A program made the translations under genes and the position numbers. From Denitromonas halophila (GTDB lineage: Bacteria > Pseudomonadota > Gammaproteobacteria > Burkholderiales > Rhodocyclaceae): DNA of 64,000 nucleotides. Where the stretch lies: NCBI RefSeq assembly GCF_007625155.1, contig NZ_VMNK01000017.1, forward strand, positions 1 through 64,000, given 5' to 3'. The notes under the pieces are model-generated. The model was not told the origin of the DNA. It saw only the letters and a program-made list of their open reading frames with translations, and made no database searches. Positions 26,385 through 34,375 of this stretch are shown here, in pieces (the first letter of the stretch is position 1; each line of letters starts with the position of its first letter).

Positions 26385-27556
26385 CCCACGCTCTCCGCCA
26401 GTTGAAAGATGGGCAGATACATGAGCACCACGATACCGCCGATGGCCACGCCAATGAACAGCATCAGCAGCGGGCCAATCAGGCGAGTGAGCCACTCCAC
26501 CTGACGCGCCGTGTCTTCTTCATGAAACTCCGCCGCGCGAGTCAGCATCTCGCCCAGATTGCCGGCGCGCTCGCCGACCCGCAGCATGCGCAACGCCACC
26601 GGCGTGGCCAGCCCCTGCGCGGCCAAGGTATTGGCAAATCCGGCGCCTTCGCGCACCCGGGCAATCGCGCTCTCCAGCGCCGTGCGTAGCGTCGGCGTCA
26701 GCAAGCCGGCGACCATGCCAAGCGCCGTCACCACCGGAATCCCGCCCGACAACAGCATGCCCAGCGTGCGATAAAAACGCGCCAGCTGAAACACTCTCAG
26801 CCGCTCGCCAATCATCGGCATCTGCCACATCAAGCGCCCCGCTGCCGCCGCCGTCGCCGGCTGACGCACCAGCGCCACGATGCCGACAATGGCCACCAGC
26901 ACGCCACCCGCCACGATCAGCGCATTGGCCTCGACAAACTGCCCCCACTGCATCAGCAGACGCGACATGAAAGGCAGATCGCCGCCCACGTCTTCATAAA
27001 TGTGCGAAAAACGCGGCACCACGTAGCCGAGCAAGAACAACACCACCAAGCCGCCCACGCTGAGCAGCAGCACCGGATAGATCGCCGCGCTCACCAGCTT
27101 GCTGCGCAGCGCCTCCACCTGCTGGCGATAAGCAATAAAGCGCGCCACCGCCGGCACCAGATCGCTGGTGCGCTCGGCCGCACGAATCATCGCCACATAC
27201 AGATCGGGAAACGCATGCGGCGCCGACTCCAGCGCCGCCGACAGCGGCCGCCCCTCGCGCAGCGCCTTGCGGATGTCGTCGAGCACGCCGCGCACCGCGG
27301 GGCGGCTCTCTTTTTCGGCCAGCGCGTCCACCGCCTCAGCCAGCGGAATGCCCGCGCCCAGCAGCGCCAGCATCTCCTGGTTGAACAGCAGCAGCGGAAA
27401 GCGCGCGCGCCGGCCGCCCTGGCGCTCGGCGCGCATCGCCAGCACCGTCAGCCCGCGCGCACCGGCCAGCTGGCGTGCCTCGGCCTCGGTCGACGCCTCA
27501 AAGGCCGTCTCGACCACGTCCGCGCCCTGCCCGATGGCCTTTACCCGGTAGCGCAT
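26381..27556 (-). CDS. gspF: GspF/PilC-type inner-membrane platform protein
   Basis: The 391-residue polytopic protein anchors the ATPase at the inner membrane. It has the two repeated GspF domains (about 55-180 and 260-380), with membrane helices near 160-185, 210-235 and 360-385. The signature-like stretches are NQEMLALLGAGIPLAEAVDALAE (start at about 57) and the second-domain FYRTLGMLLSGGIPVV. The start ATG overlaps the gspG stop by one base (TAATG), and the stop overlaps gspE. Confidence 0.93.
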   Translation of the reverse strand: MRYRVKAIGQGADVVETAFEASTEAEARQLAGARGLTVLAMRAERQGGRRARFPLLLFNQEMLALLGAGIPLAEAVDALAEKESRPAVRGVLDDIRKALREGRPLSAALESAPHAFPDLYVAMIRAAERTSDLVPAVARFIAYRQQVEALRSKLVSAAIYPVLLLSVGGLVVLFLLGYVVPRFSHIYEDVGGDLPFMSRLLMQWGQFVEANALIVAGGVLVAIVGIVALVRQPATAAAAGRLMWQMPMIGERLRVFQLARFYRTLGMLLSGGIPVVTALGMVAGLLTPTLRTALESAIARVREGAGFANTLAAQGLATPVALRMLRVGERAGNLGEMLTRAAEFHEEDTARQVEWLTRLIGPLLMLFIGVAIGGIVVLMYLPIFQLAESVG

Positions 27557-27996
27557 TACCAGTTCACGATGTCTGCGGCCTCGCCCTCACCACCAGGCTG
27601 GCCATCCTTGCCGAAAGAAAACAGGTCGAACTCACTGTGCTCGCCCGGCGACCGGTACTGATAGGGCTTCTCCCACGGATCATCCGGCACCGCCTTGCGC
27701 AGATACGGCCCCTGCCATTTGCGCTCGCCCGCCGGCGCCGTGTTCAGCGCGGCCAGACCTTCTTCGGTGATCGGATAACGGCCCACATCGAGCCGAAACT
27801 GGTCCAGCGCCTTCTCCAGCGCATTGATCTGCGCCCGCGCCGTCTGCACCTCCGACTTGCCAATCTGCGAGAAAAACCTTGGCCCCACATAGCCCGCCAG
27901 CAACCCGATGATCACCATCACCACCAGCAGTTCGAGCAGCGTGAAACCCGCCTGACGCACCCGCGCACGCACAAACGGCACCGTCGGCGCCGACAC
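27556..27996 (-). CDS. gspG: Major pseudopilin GspG
   Basis: The protein carries a prepilin signal (RQAG/FTLLELLVVMVIIG) with the +5 glutamate. The GspG body follows, including RYPITEEGLAALNTAP and KAVPDDPWEKPYQYRSPGEH, the calcium-site region of T2SS major pseudopilins. The GTG at 27994-27996 gives a 17-residue leader and a 146-residue precursor, the normal size. The frame stays open upstream to an ATG at 28248, which would place about 100 extra residues and an 18-base palindrome in the leader. No start has a clear ribosome site. It is first in the operon. Confidence 0.85.
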   Translation of the reverse strand: MSAPTVPFVRARVRQAGFTLLELLVVMVIIGLLAGYVGPRFFSQIGKSEVQTARAQINALEKALDQFRLDVGRYPITEEGLAALNTAPAGERKWQGPYLRKAVPDDPWEKPYQYRSPGEHSEFDLFSFGKDGQPGGEGEAADIVNW

Positions 27997-28357
27997 CAGC
28001 GGCGCGGCCCGCAAGGCCGACGCCCCATCCACGGCGAGGCGGGTTGAAACCCGCCCTACGTCATCCGACACGCAGTCGCCCCCCCGTGCCCCCAAAGGCA
28101 CACCCGGACCCCGCGCACGCACCGCCGCAACAAAACCACGCATGGAAGAAAACACAAACCCGATGGGCAAGAAACGCATGAACTCGAACACTCCCGGGCA
28201 GACAGGCTGCCCCATAAAGGCGATCAGAGTAGGCGGGCAATGTGACACCGCGTTGACCTGCCAAACGGTACATCAAACCCCCGCCCAGGTGAAACGCTCC
28301 CGTCATCACGCCGCGCCAGACTATCCGCATCGGCCACATCTGCCAGCGAGCGCCCCC
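27997..28357. other. Intergenic region upstream of gspG
   Basis: About 360 bases between gspG and the plus-strand genes. It contains one REP-like palindrome (28038-28055) and the open but probably untranslated 5' extension of gspG. The operon promoter must lie here or just beyond; no good -35/-10 pair stands out. Confidence 0.4.
28038..28055. repeat. Short palindromic repeat (REP-like), copy 2
   Basis: The palindrome GGCGGGTTGAAACCCGCC is followed by CTACG. It matches copy 3 exactly and copy 1 with two changes in the centre. It lies upstream of the FTLLE-coding part of gspG, as copy 1 does for another pseudopilin. Confidence 0.7.
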
Positions 28358-28531
28358 ATGATCGACGATCTCGACCTCCACTTCGCCCTCAGCGGCATCC
28401 GCCGCGCTTGGGTCTCGGAGGAAGTATCCACTACCATCATTCCCGATACCGATTGGGACATGCCCTATGACGACGCCGACCTCGACCCGCTCGACGACGA
28501 CGGCCCCATCTCATGTGACTGGCTTAGCTAA
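28358..28531 (+). CDS. Small acidic hypothetical protein
   Basis: This is a 57-codon frame from the ATG at 28358, overlapping the next gene by 17 bases. The product is strikingly acidic in its second half (DWDMPYDDADLDPLDDDGP). I do not recognise it. The ribosome site is weak, so it may be only a leader that couples translation of the lytic transglycosylase. A longer version from 28142 is possible but has no support. Confidence 0.4.
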   Translation: MIDDLDLHFALSGIRRAWVSEEVSTTIIPDTDWDMPYDDADLDPLDDDGPISCDWLS

Positions 28532-29147
28532 GCACATCGCCGCCAGCCTGCTCGGCGCGGCACTTTGCGCACCGCTGGCCGTACACGCCGACACGCTCTA
28601 CAGCTTTGTCGACGAACACGGCGTCATGCACTTTTCCGACAGCCCCGTCACCGACACCCGCTACCGCCGCATCGCCGGCACGCCTCAAGCCGCCCCCTCC
28701 ACGGGTAAACCCCAGCCCCGCCCCGCCCCCGCCGCGCTACGCCCCCACATCGAACACGCCGCCCGCCAGACCGGCCTCGACCCGGCACTGATCCAGGCCG
28801 TCGCCCAGGTCGAAAGCGCCTTCAACCCCAACGCCCAGTCCCCCAAAGGCGCCCTCGGCCTCATGCAGCTCATGCCCGCCACCGCCGAACGCTACGGCGT
28901 CACCAACCCCCTCGACCCCGCCACCAACCTCCTCGGCGGCGCCCGCTACCTGAGCGACCTGCTCCGCCTGTTCAACGACGACCTCGAACTGGCATTGGCG
29001 GCATACAACGCGGGGGAGAGCGCTGTCACGCGGTACGACAACCGGATTCCGCCGTATCGGGAGACTCGGGCGTATGTGCCTAGGGTGTTGGCGCGGTATG
29101 CGGTGGTGCGGGATGGATGGCAAGCCAACGCGCAGAAGAGTCCCTAA
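28515..29147 (+). CDS. Lytic transglycosylase with an N-terminal DUF4124 segment
   Basis: This is a periplasmic muramidase of the SLT family that cuts peptidoglycan. The GTG start at 28515 gives a clean signal peptide ending ...APLAVHA before DTLYS. A short DUF4124 segment follows (LYSFVDEHGVMHFSD), then the SLT domain (about 75-200). The catalytic-glutamate motif is AVAQVESAFNPNAQSPKGALGLMQLMPATA (in parts: QVESAFNP, GALGLMQLMP) and AAYNAGESAV follows. It adjoins a secretion-system operon, where such enzymes often open the cell wall for the apparatus; that link is inference. Confidence 0.9.
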   Translation: MTGLAKHIAASLLGAALCAPLAVHADTLYSFVDEHGVMHFSDSPVTDTRYRRIAGTPQAAPSTGKPQPRPAPAALRPHIEHAARQTGLDPALIQAVAQVESAFNPNAQSPKGALGLMQLMPATAERYGVTNPLDPATNLLGGARYLSDLLRLFNDDLELALAAYNAGESAVTRYDNRIPPYRETRAYVPRVLARYAVVRDGWQANAQKSP

Positions 29148-29183
29148 ACGGCTACTTTTTGTCATCCTGACGCACCATCGGAT

Positions 29184-29528
29184 CTACTCTTCGTCGTCGC
29201 GAGATGCGTACTCAGGTACTACTGGTTCGCTGGCAGGGGAACTCCAATATGGGCTCCCTTCGAGCGCTCGTTCAATGTCATCCATATCGTCGTTGCCAAG
29301 CGTTGTGTCGAATTTTTCGCTCAGGATTCTTCGGGCGTGGGCTAGACGCCTGGTGACTCTCCATTCGTCGATGTATCGTGTGGTCTCGCGTTCATAATCA
29401 CGGCCCGCCTCTGGGTAGTGTGATCCAATCTTGTGAAGAGAAATCAATATTGTCTCAATCTCCCCAAGAATTTCGATCGCGTCGTCGAAGGGAAGCTGGA
29501 TTATGGAGTTTGCTGGAAGCGGCACCAT
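29184..29528 (-). CDS. Putative immunity protein for an RHS toxin tip
   Basis: This is a 114-residue acidic, soluble protein of unknown family (contains [20 protein letters not shown], about 15-34). It has an excellent AAGGAG ribosome site before the ATG at 29526-29528 and overlaps the end of an RHS C-terminal toxin remnant by 28 bases on the same strand. Size, charge and position are those of a cognate immunity protein. The binding partner and mechanism are inference. Confidence 0.6.
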   Translation of the reverse strand: MVPLPANSIIQLPFDDAIEILGEIETILISLHKIGSHYPEAGRDYERETTRYIDEWRVTRRLAHARRILSEKFDTTLGNDDMDDIERALEGSPYWSSPASEPVVPEYASRDDEE

Positions 29529-29932
29529 TTTCTCCTTGTTATTGTCGCGTTTTTCAGTTGAAGGTCACCCTTGACCGTCATCTCCACGCGGCCGTGTCGC
29601 GGATTCCGAATCATCTCGATGCGAGATGATTCCACGTCGGTCTCCACGAAGTCTCGACCGTGCCCCTTGGCAATTTGATACTTGTCTTGCGCAGATTGCT
29701 GGTTCAAGGGCTTTTTGCTTGCAGATTCGAGGTAAACCCGATTGTTGTCTTTCGCTCGGATAACGCCAGTTTCTTCGATGCCGTTCGAACCCTTTCGGTT
29801 GGTGTAGTGGCGGACTCGTGTCGTGCCTTCACACTTCGCCAGCCCCAGCGGATCAGTATAGGCCAGCGGGTTGCTATCGACGTAGGCGTAGAGGTTGTCA
29901 CCGCCGGCAATGCCGATGGGGTCCGCCTGGAA
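29501..29932 (-). pseudogene. RHS C-terminal toxin tip, 5'-truncated (HYD1-like ADP-ribosyltransferase candidate)
   Basis: In this minus-strand frame the end of an RHS core is readable ([20 protein letters not shown], then AYTDPLGLA). A toxin-like tip of about 110 residues follows. It begins [20 protein letters not shown], a pattern (HYT, GI, GVI) like HYD1-type ADP-ribosyltransferase toxins, and ends near [20 protein letters not shown]. No start codon survives: an in-frame stop inside a REP sequence (29933-29935) cuts it off. So it is an orphan tip, silent unless recombined behind an RHS core. The immunity gene follows directly. The enzyme class is a pattern-based guess. Confidence 0.65.
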
Positions 29933-29958
29933 TCAATGGGGTCAGAGTCATTGATTTA
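29932..29958. repeat. REP of the RAYT transposase, solitary copy
   Basis: A 27-base sequence identical to one beside the RAYT gene (32099-32125). It contains an imperfect hairpin with arms ATCAATG and CATTGAT around GGGTCAGAGT. It abuts the truncated end of the HYD1-like RHS tip. Confidence 0.75.
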
Positions 29959-29995
29959 GAGAAAGACCGGCACCAGGCCTTGAATTGCCACATTT

Positions 29996-30154
29996 CTATC
30001 CGCCGAAGCGCTCGACGGCCTGCCTCGCGGTGACGATCTCGATCCCCTCGAAGCGCCCCAGCGTCAGCAGATCCTCATCGCCCATCACGATCAAATCAGC
30101 GTGAGCCGCCAAGGCACAAGCGAGCACCGCATCATCGTCGGCATCGCGCGAGAC
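29996..30154 (-). pseudogene. PIN-domain toxin, C-terminal remnant
   Basis: The last 52 codons of a PIN-domain (VapC/PilT-like) ribonuclease remain: SRDADDDAVLACALAAHADL, then IVMGDEDLLTLGRFEGIEIV. This matches the common end of toxin-antitoxin PIN proteins, with the acidic active-site residues in DADDD and GDEDL. The homology stops exactly at 30154, where RHS core sequence on the other strand begins. The N-terminal half and the antitoxin are missing. Confidence 0.75.
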
Positions 30155-31408
30155 CTGGCCGGGCGCATCACCGGCCTCGACCAGAACGGCACCGCCTACG
30201 ACCAGGGCTTCGGCTACGACGCCGCCGACCGCCTCACCAGCTACACCGGCTACCCGGCGCTGCGCGCCTACACCTACGATGCCAACGCCAACCGCACGAG
30301 CGAAACCCTCGGGGCGATGATCACCAGCATCACCCATGTGGCCGGCACCAACCGCATCCACAAGGTCGGCACACAAGCCATGGCCTTCGACGCGGCGGGC
30401 AACCTCACCAGCTACGCCGGCAAAACCTTCACCCACGGCGCCGACGGCCGCCTGCGCAGCTCCACCACCAGCGCCGGCACCGTCACCTACCAGTACGACG
30501 GCCTCGGCCGGCGCATCTCAAAATCCGGCCCCACCACGCTCGTGCCCGGCGGCTTTGTGCGCTACGTATACGACACCGCCCGCCACCTCATCGGCGAATA
30601 CAAAACCGACGGCACACCCATCAAGGAATACGTGTGGATCGGCGATCTGCCGGTGGCGGTGATCGAAACCCACCCCGACAGCACCACCACCGCCTACGCC
30701 ATCGAAACCGACCACCTCGGCACCCCGCGCCTGCTCACCGACGCCACCCGCGCCCCCCGCTGGCGCTGGACCAGCCCGCCGTTTGGCGAGGTGTTGCCCG
30801 AGGACGATCCGTCGGGGCTGGGCGCTGTCACCTTCAATCTGCGGTTTCCGGGGCAGTACTACGACAAGGAGACGGGGCTGCATTACAACTGGAATCGGTA
30901 TTACGATCCGGGGACGGGGCGGTATGTGCAGTCGGATCCGATTGGGCTGCAAGGCGGGTGGAATACTTACGGGTATGTCGGGGGGAATCCGGTATCGCGG
31001 ATAGACCCTTTCGGATTAGCAGAGGAAGGATTCCTCGGAGGGGAATCGGGCAGCCCTCCAGTCGGACTCCCGAATCCTTCGGTGGAAGCGCAGCGCCAAC
31101 TTGCGCGGCACCTGACACGAATGCTCAGTGAGATTCGAGACAAATTCTGCCCCCCTGATGGGCAGTGCCCTCCTTGCAGGACTGTGAGCGGGAGAATCGT
31201 TCCCGTCGGCACTATCGCGTACCGACCTCTGGATGTCATTCCGGACGACGTGATGCAGCACGGCGTGTACGGATCTCACCACAATCTCTTTCAGGCAAAC
31301 CAGTACCCATATCCAAAATGCGACTGCTTTTGGCAAAAGCTGAAAGACGTTGCAAAGCCCTGGGAGATCAAGCAGGACTGGATCCCAATTGAACACTTTG
31401 CCAATTAG
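30101..31408 (+). CDS. RHS-repeat core fragment with a variable CPPC-type toxin tip (5'-truncated)
   Basis: The frame opens at a GTG at 30101, but its first 18 codons are antisense of the PIN remnant; true RHS sequence starts at 30155. YD-repeats (GFGYDAADRLTSYTG) lead to the conserved core end (RFPGQYYDKETGLHYNWNRY and QSDPIGLQGG... DPFGLA). A variable tip of about 130 residues follows, with CPPDGQCPPCRTVSGRIVPV and a second cysteine pair (CDCFW). I know this tip type from RHS/PAAR proteins but not its activity. The missing 5' part (export and shell segments) means it is an orphan tip cassette. The downstream gene is the candidate immunity partner. Confidence 0.75.
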   Translation: MSRQGTSEHRIIVGIARDLAGRITGLDQNGTAYDQGFGYDAADRLTSYTGYPALRAYTYDANANRTSETLGAMITSITHVAGTNRIHKVGTQAMAFDAAGNLTSYAGKTFTHGADGRLRSSTTSAGTVTYQYDGLGRRISKSGPTTLVPGGFVRYVYDTARHLIGEYKTDGTPIKEYVWIGDLPVAVIETHPDSTTTAYAIETDHLGTPRLLTDATRAPRWRWTSPPFGEVLPEDDPSGLGAVTFNLRFPGQYYDKETGLHYNWNRYYDPGTGRYVQSDPIGLQGGWNTYGYVGGNPVSRIDPFGLAEEGFLGGESGSPPVGLPNPSVEAQRQLARHLTRMLSEIRDKFCPPDGQCPPCRTVSGRIVPVGTIAYRPLDVIPDDVMQHGVYGSHHNLFQANQYPYPKCDCFWQKLKDVAKPWEIKQDWIPIEHFAN

Positions 31409-31424
31409 AAATTCCGGAGAATAT

Positions 31425-31694
31425 ATGCTCTACAAAGCGGACGGAAAAGAAATCAGCGTGGGAGATCGAGTTTTGGTAGAAGGGGGGCTGCACGGCACGG
31501 TTATTTGTGATTTCGACAAATGGGAGGCCCTTAGGGGCTATGAGTCGTGGCTAACTAAGGAAGACCTAGTAGGCGGAGGCACGCTAAAGTCTGGAGTCAT
31601 GATCAAGACGACCGAACTAGGATTCCTGCACTACCCGGAAGAAGATGACGACATTTTTTTTGAAATGGCGTCTGTGGGATCAGATCCGAGATAA
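31425..31694 (+). CDS. Putative immunity protein for the CPPC-type RHS tip
   Basis: This is an 89-residue acidic protein from the ATG at 31425 with a GGAG site 5 bases upstream. It begins 16 bases after the RHS stop. The first half looks like a small beta-barrel (KEISVGDRVLVEGGLHGTVI). The family is not recognised; the immunity role is inferred from size, spacing and position between two RHS core copies. Confidence 0.6.
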   Translation: MLYKADGKEISVGDRVLVEGGLHGTVICDFDKWEALRGYESWLTKEDLVGGGTLKSGVMIKTTELGFLHYPEEDDDIFFEMASVGSDPR

Positions 31695-31711
31695 ATATTA
31701 TCGAAAAATAG

Positions 31712-32077
31712 GGAACAGGCACGGTTTTCGTCATCCACCACCGCGGCCAAGACACCAACGGCTGGCCGCAGGGCTACACCCTGGGCGAGCAGCCGCTCGA
31801 CTTCGGCTACGATCTGGCCGGGCGCATCACCGGCCTTGACCAGAACGGCACCGCCTACGACCAGAGCTTCGGCTACGACGCCGCCGACCGCCTCACCAGC
31901 TACACCGGCCACCCGGCGCTGCGCGCCTACACCTACGACGCCAACGCCAACCGCACGAGCGAAACCCTCGGCGCCATGATCACCAGCATCACCCATGTGG
32001 CCGGCAGCAACCGCATCCTCAAGGTCGGCACCCAAGCCATGGCCTCCGACGCCGCGGGCAACCTCAGCAGCTACGCC
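31712..32077 (+). pseudogene. Duplicated RHS core fragment
   Basis: An open piece of RHS core (about 120 codons, with GWPQGYTLGEQPLDFGYDLA and AADRLTSYTGHPALRAYTYD). From 31814 it runs about 95% identical to 30155-30418. It has no start and ends at RAYT REP sequences (32079). It is the displaced 3' remainder of a former RHS gene after a new tip cassette inserted upstream. Confidence 0.8.
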
Positions 32078-32078
32078 C

Positions 32079-32125
32079 GATCAATGGGGTCAGAGTCGAT
32101 CAATGGGGTCAGAGTCATTGATTTA
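32079..32125. repeat. REP pair flanking the RAYT gene
   Basis: Two tandem copies of a 19-base unit (32079-32097 and 32098-32116); the second continues into ATTGATTTA. The second copy matches the solitary REP at 29932-29958 over 27 bases. A related shorter motif (GTCAATGACATTGATC) follows the transposase gene near 32879. Confidence 0.8.
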
Positions 32126-32172
32126 ACGAGTCAAGCGGGTTAGCGTATTTCGAATACACAGGAAAGGATGCC

Positions 32173-32886
32173 ATGGCCCGCTTGCCCAGACTCTATATTC
32201 CCGGTTGCGCCCAACATGTGATCCAGCGCGGTAACAATCGGGAGGCCTGCTTTTACGACGAGGGGGATTACAAGGCCTACTTGTCGTTCCTGAAGAATGC
32301 GGCAATCAAGTACCAGGTTGCCATCCATGCATATGTGCTGATGACCAATCATGTCCACTTGTTGATGACGCCCGGCAGCGAGCAGGGTGTGAGTCGAATG
32401 ATGCAAGCTCAGGGGCGCAGATACGTTCAGTACTTCAATTTCACTCATGGCCGCACCGGCACCTTGTGGGAGAGGCGGTTTAAATCGACAGTGGTGGACG
32501 CCGACAGCTATTTGCTGACCGTGTACCGCTACATTGAGGTCAATCCCGTGCGGGCCGCGATGGTGACGCACGCATCGGAATACCCTTGGTCCAGCTACCA
32601 GAGCAACGCGCTGGGCAAGGCGATTGAGTTGCTGACCCCGCACCGGCTGTACCACCAGTTGGGAATAACCGATGTGGAGCGACAGAGCGCTTACCGAGCA
32701 CTGTTTCGAGGCGGGATGCCGGATCGGGACTTGGAGGCGATACGGGAAGCAACGAGCAAGGGATGGGCGTTGGGTGATGATCGGTTCAAGGCACAAATCG
32801 AGGCCAAGACCGGACGTCGGCCTGCCCCTTTGGGGCGGGGCGGGGATCGAAAGTCGATGGCGTTTCGGGAAAGCAAAAGTCAATGA
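32173..32886 (+). CDS. REP-associated tyrosine transposase (RAYT, TnpA_REP type)
   Basis: This is a 237-residue single-strand DNA transposase of the Y1/HUH superfamily. The N-terminus PRLYIPGCAQHVIQRGNNRE is typical of RAYTs. The HUH metal motif is NHVHLLM (about 57-63), and the catalytic tyrosine is probably in TVYRYIEVNPVRA (about 118-130). It starts 47 bases after its REP pair. RAYTs move or maintain REP sequences. This one sits inside a broken RHS locus, and its REP next to the RHS tips suggests that it, or recombination between its REPs, helped rearrange the region. Confidence 0.92.
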   Translation: MARLPRLYIPGCAQHVIQRGNNREACFYDEGDYKAYLSFLKNAAIKYQVAIHAYVLMTNHVHLLMTPGSEQGVSRMMQAQGRRYVQYFNFTHGRTGTLWERRFKSTVVDADSYLLTVYRYIEVNPVRAAMVTHASEYPWSSYQSNALGKAIELLTPHRLYHQLGITDVERQSAYRALFRGGMPDRDLEAIREATSKGWALGDDRFKAQIEAKTGRRPAPLGRGGDRKSMAFRESKSQ

Positions 32887-33016
32887 CATTGATCCATCCA
32901 GCAGACCCGCCGCGTCGATGCTCGATACCAGATTGTTTTTTCTGCATCCTTTTGCGAGCGCGTTCGTCTCCATGGGCGAACAGCTTCAACCGATAGCCCC
33001 GCCAAGGAGTGTTCAG

Positions 33017-34336
33017 ATGACCACGCGATTGCGCGAGCTGTACGCCAGCAACGCTCGTGAAGGCAACTTGCTGTTCTTCATGCTGGCTGCTTTTGTGCTG
33101 ATCTATTTTGTTCCCGCCGGAACGACGCGCTTCGATAACGCGGTCTTGGAGGCGGTTCGCCTGACCAACTGGTACGCCAGAGAGCACGTCATCCTGTGTC
33201 TGCTACCGGCCTTCCTGATTGCCGGCGCGATGTCGGCGTACATCAGCCAGGGGGCAGTGATGCGCTACCTGGGGCCCGAGGCGTCCAAGCCGGTGGCGTT
33301 TAGCGTGGCATCGGTATCCGGCACGCTGTTGGCCGTGTGTTCCTGCACCGTGCTGCCCTTGTTCGGCGGCATCTACAAGCGCGGCGCGGGCCTGGGGGCG
33401 GCAATCGCCTTTCTGTATTCGGGGCCGGCCATCAACATCATGGCGGTCGTGGTCACGGCAAAAGTGCTGGGGGCGGAGATCGGCATTGCCCGCGCGGTTG
33501 GCGCCATCCTGTTTGCACTGGTCATCGGCACGATCATGCACCTGCTCTATCGCAAGGAGGAGGCGCAGCGAACGGTCAAGAACACGCGCGGCTTTGGTGG
33601 CGATGACACCGACAAGCCGATGAGCGCGATTGCGACATTCTTTGCGCTGATGGTCGGGGTGCTGGTGTTTGCCAACTGGGCGGCTGCCGACAGCGACATC
33701 TGGATGCAGATCTACGCATGGAAGTGGCAGATCACGGCGCTGCTCTCCGCCGCGCTGGCGGGCCTGCTGGTCTGGCGCTGGCACTGGCCGGCAAGTCAGC
33801 TGCTGATGCTGGCTGCTGTGGTGGTGGCTGCCGCCGTGATCGTGCCCGGCGCACCTGAGTTGCCCTTTGCTCTCGGCATTGCCGGGCTGATGATCATCTC
33901 GGCATTGCGCGACGAGGATCGCGAGTGGTCTGCGCAAAGCTGGGATTTTGCCAAACAGATCCTGCCCTTGCTTCTGGGTGGCGTCTTCGTTGCCGGCTTT
34001 GCGCTGGGTCGGCCCGGCCATGAGGGAATCATTCCCTCGGAATGGGTCGCGGCAGCCGTGGGCGACAACACACTGAGCTCCACCATCATCGCCTCAGTAT
34101 TGGGCGCGCTGATGTATTTCTCTACCCTGACCGAGGTGCCCATCGTCGATGCGCTGATGGGCGCCGGTATGGGCAAAGGGCCGGCACTGGCACTGCTGCT
34201 GGCGGGGCCCGCGTTATCTTTGCCCAACATGCTGGTGATCCGCACGATCCTGGGCACGCAAAAAACCGTGGTCTATTGTGCGTTGGTTGTGGTGATGGCC
34301 ACCATTACCGGCTTTGCCTATGGCAACTGGTGGTAA
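33017..34336 (+). CDS. DUF318/ArsP-like permease
   Basis: The 439-residue polytopic membrane protein has about ten helices. It carries the family motif SCTVLPLFGGIYKRGAGLGA (about 108-127) with adjacent cysteines (CSCT), then SGPAINIM. Relatives include ArsP, which exports trivalent organoarsenicals through such cysteines, but most members are uncharacterised. The ATG at 33017 has AAGGAG 8 bases upstream. A mini-thioredoxin follows 39 bases downstream, a recurring partner in this family. The substrate is not known. Confidence 0.85.
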   Translation: MTTRLRELYASNAREGNLLFFMLAAFVLIYFVPAGTTRFDNAVLEAVRLTNWYAREHVILCLLPAFLIAGAMSAYISQGAVMRYLGPEASKPVAFSVASVSGTLLAVCSCTVLPLFGGIYKRGAGLGAAIAFLYSGPAINIMAVVVTAKVLGAEIGIARAVGAILFALVIGTIMHLLYRKEEAQRTVKNTRGFGGDDTDKPMSAIATFFALMVGVLVFANWAAADSDIWMQIYAWKWQITALLSAALAGLLVWRWHWPASQLLMLAAVVVAAAVIVPGAPELPFALGIAGLMIISALRDEDREWSAQSWDFAKQILPLLLGGVFVAGFALGRPGHEGIIPSEWVAAAVGDNTLSSTIIASVLGALMYFSTLTEVPIVDALMGAGMGKGPALALLLAGPALSLPNMLVIRTILGTQKTVVYCALVVVMATITGFAYGNWW

Positions 34337-34375
34337 TTCAACCCACTGAATTTATGTAACGAGTGAGGAAAAACC

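Noticed and set aside
29704..29910. A 68-codon minus-strand frame within the RHS tip region
   Set aside because: It is out of frame with the readable RHS/tip sequence, which explains the same DNA much better.
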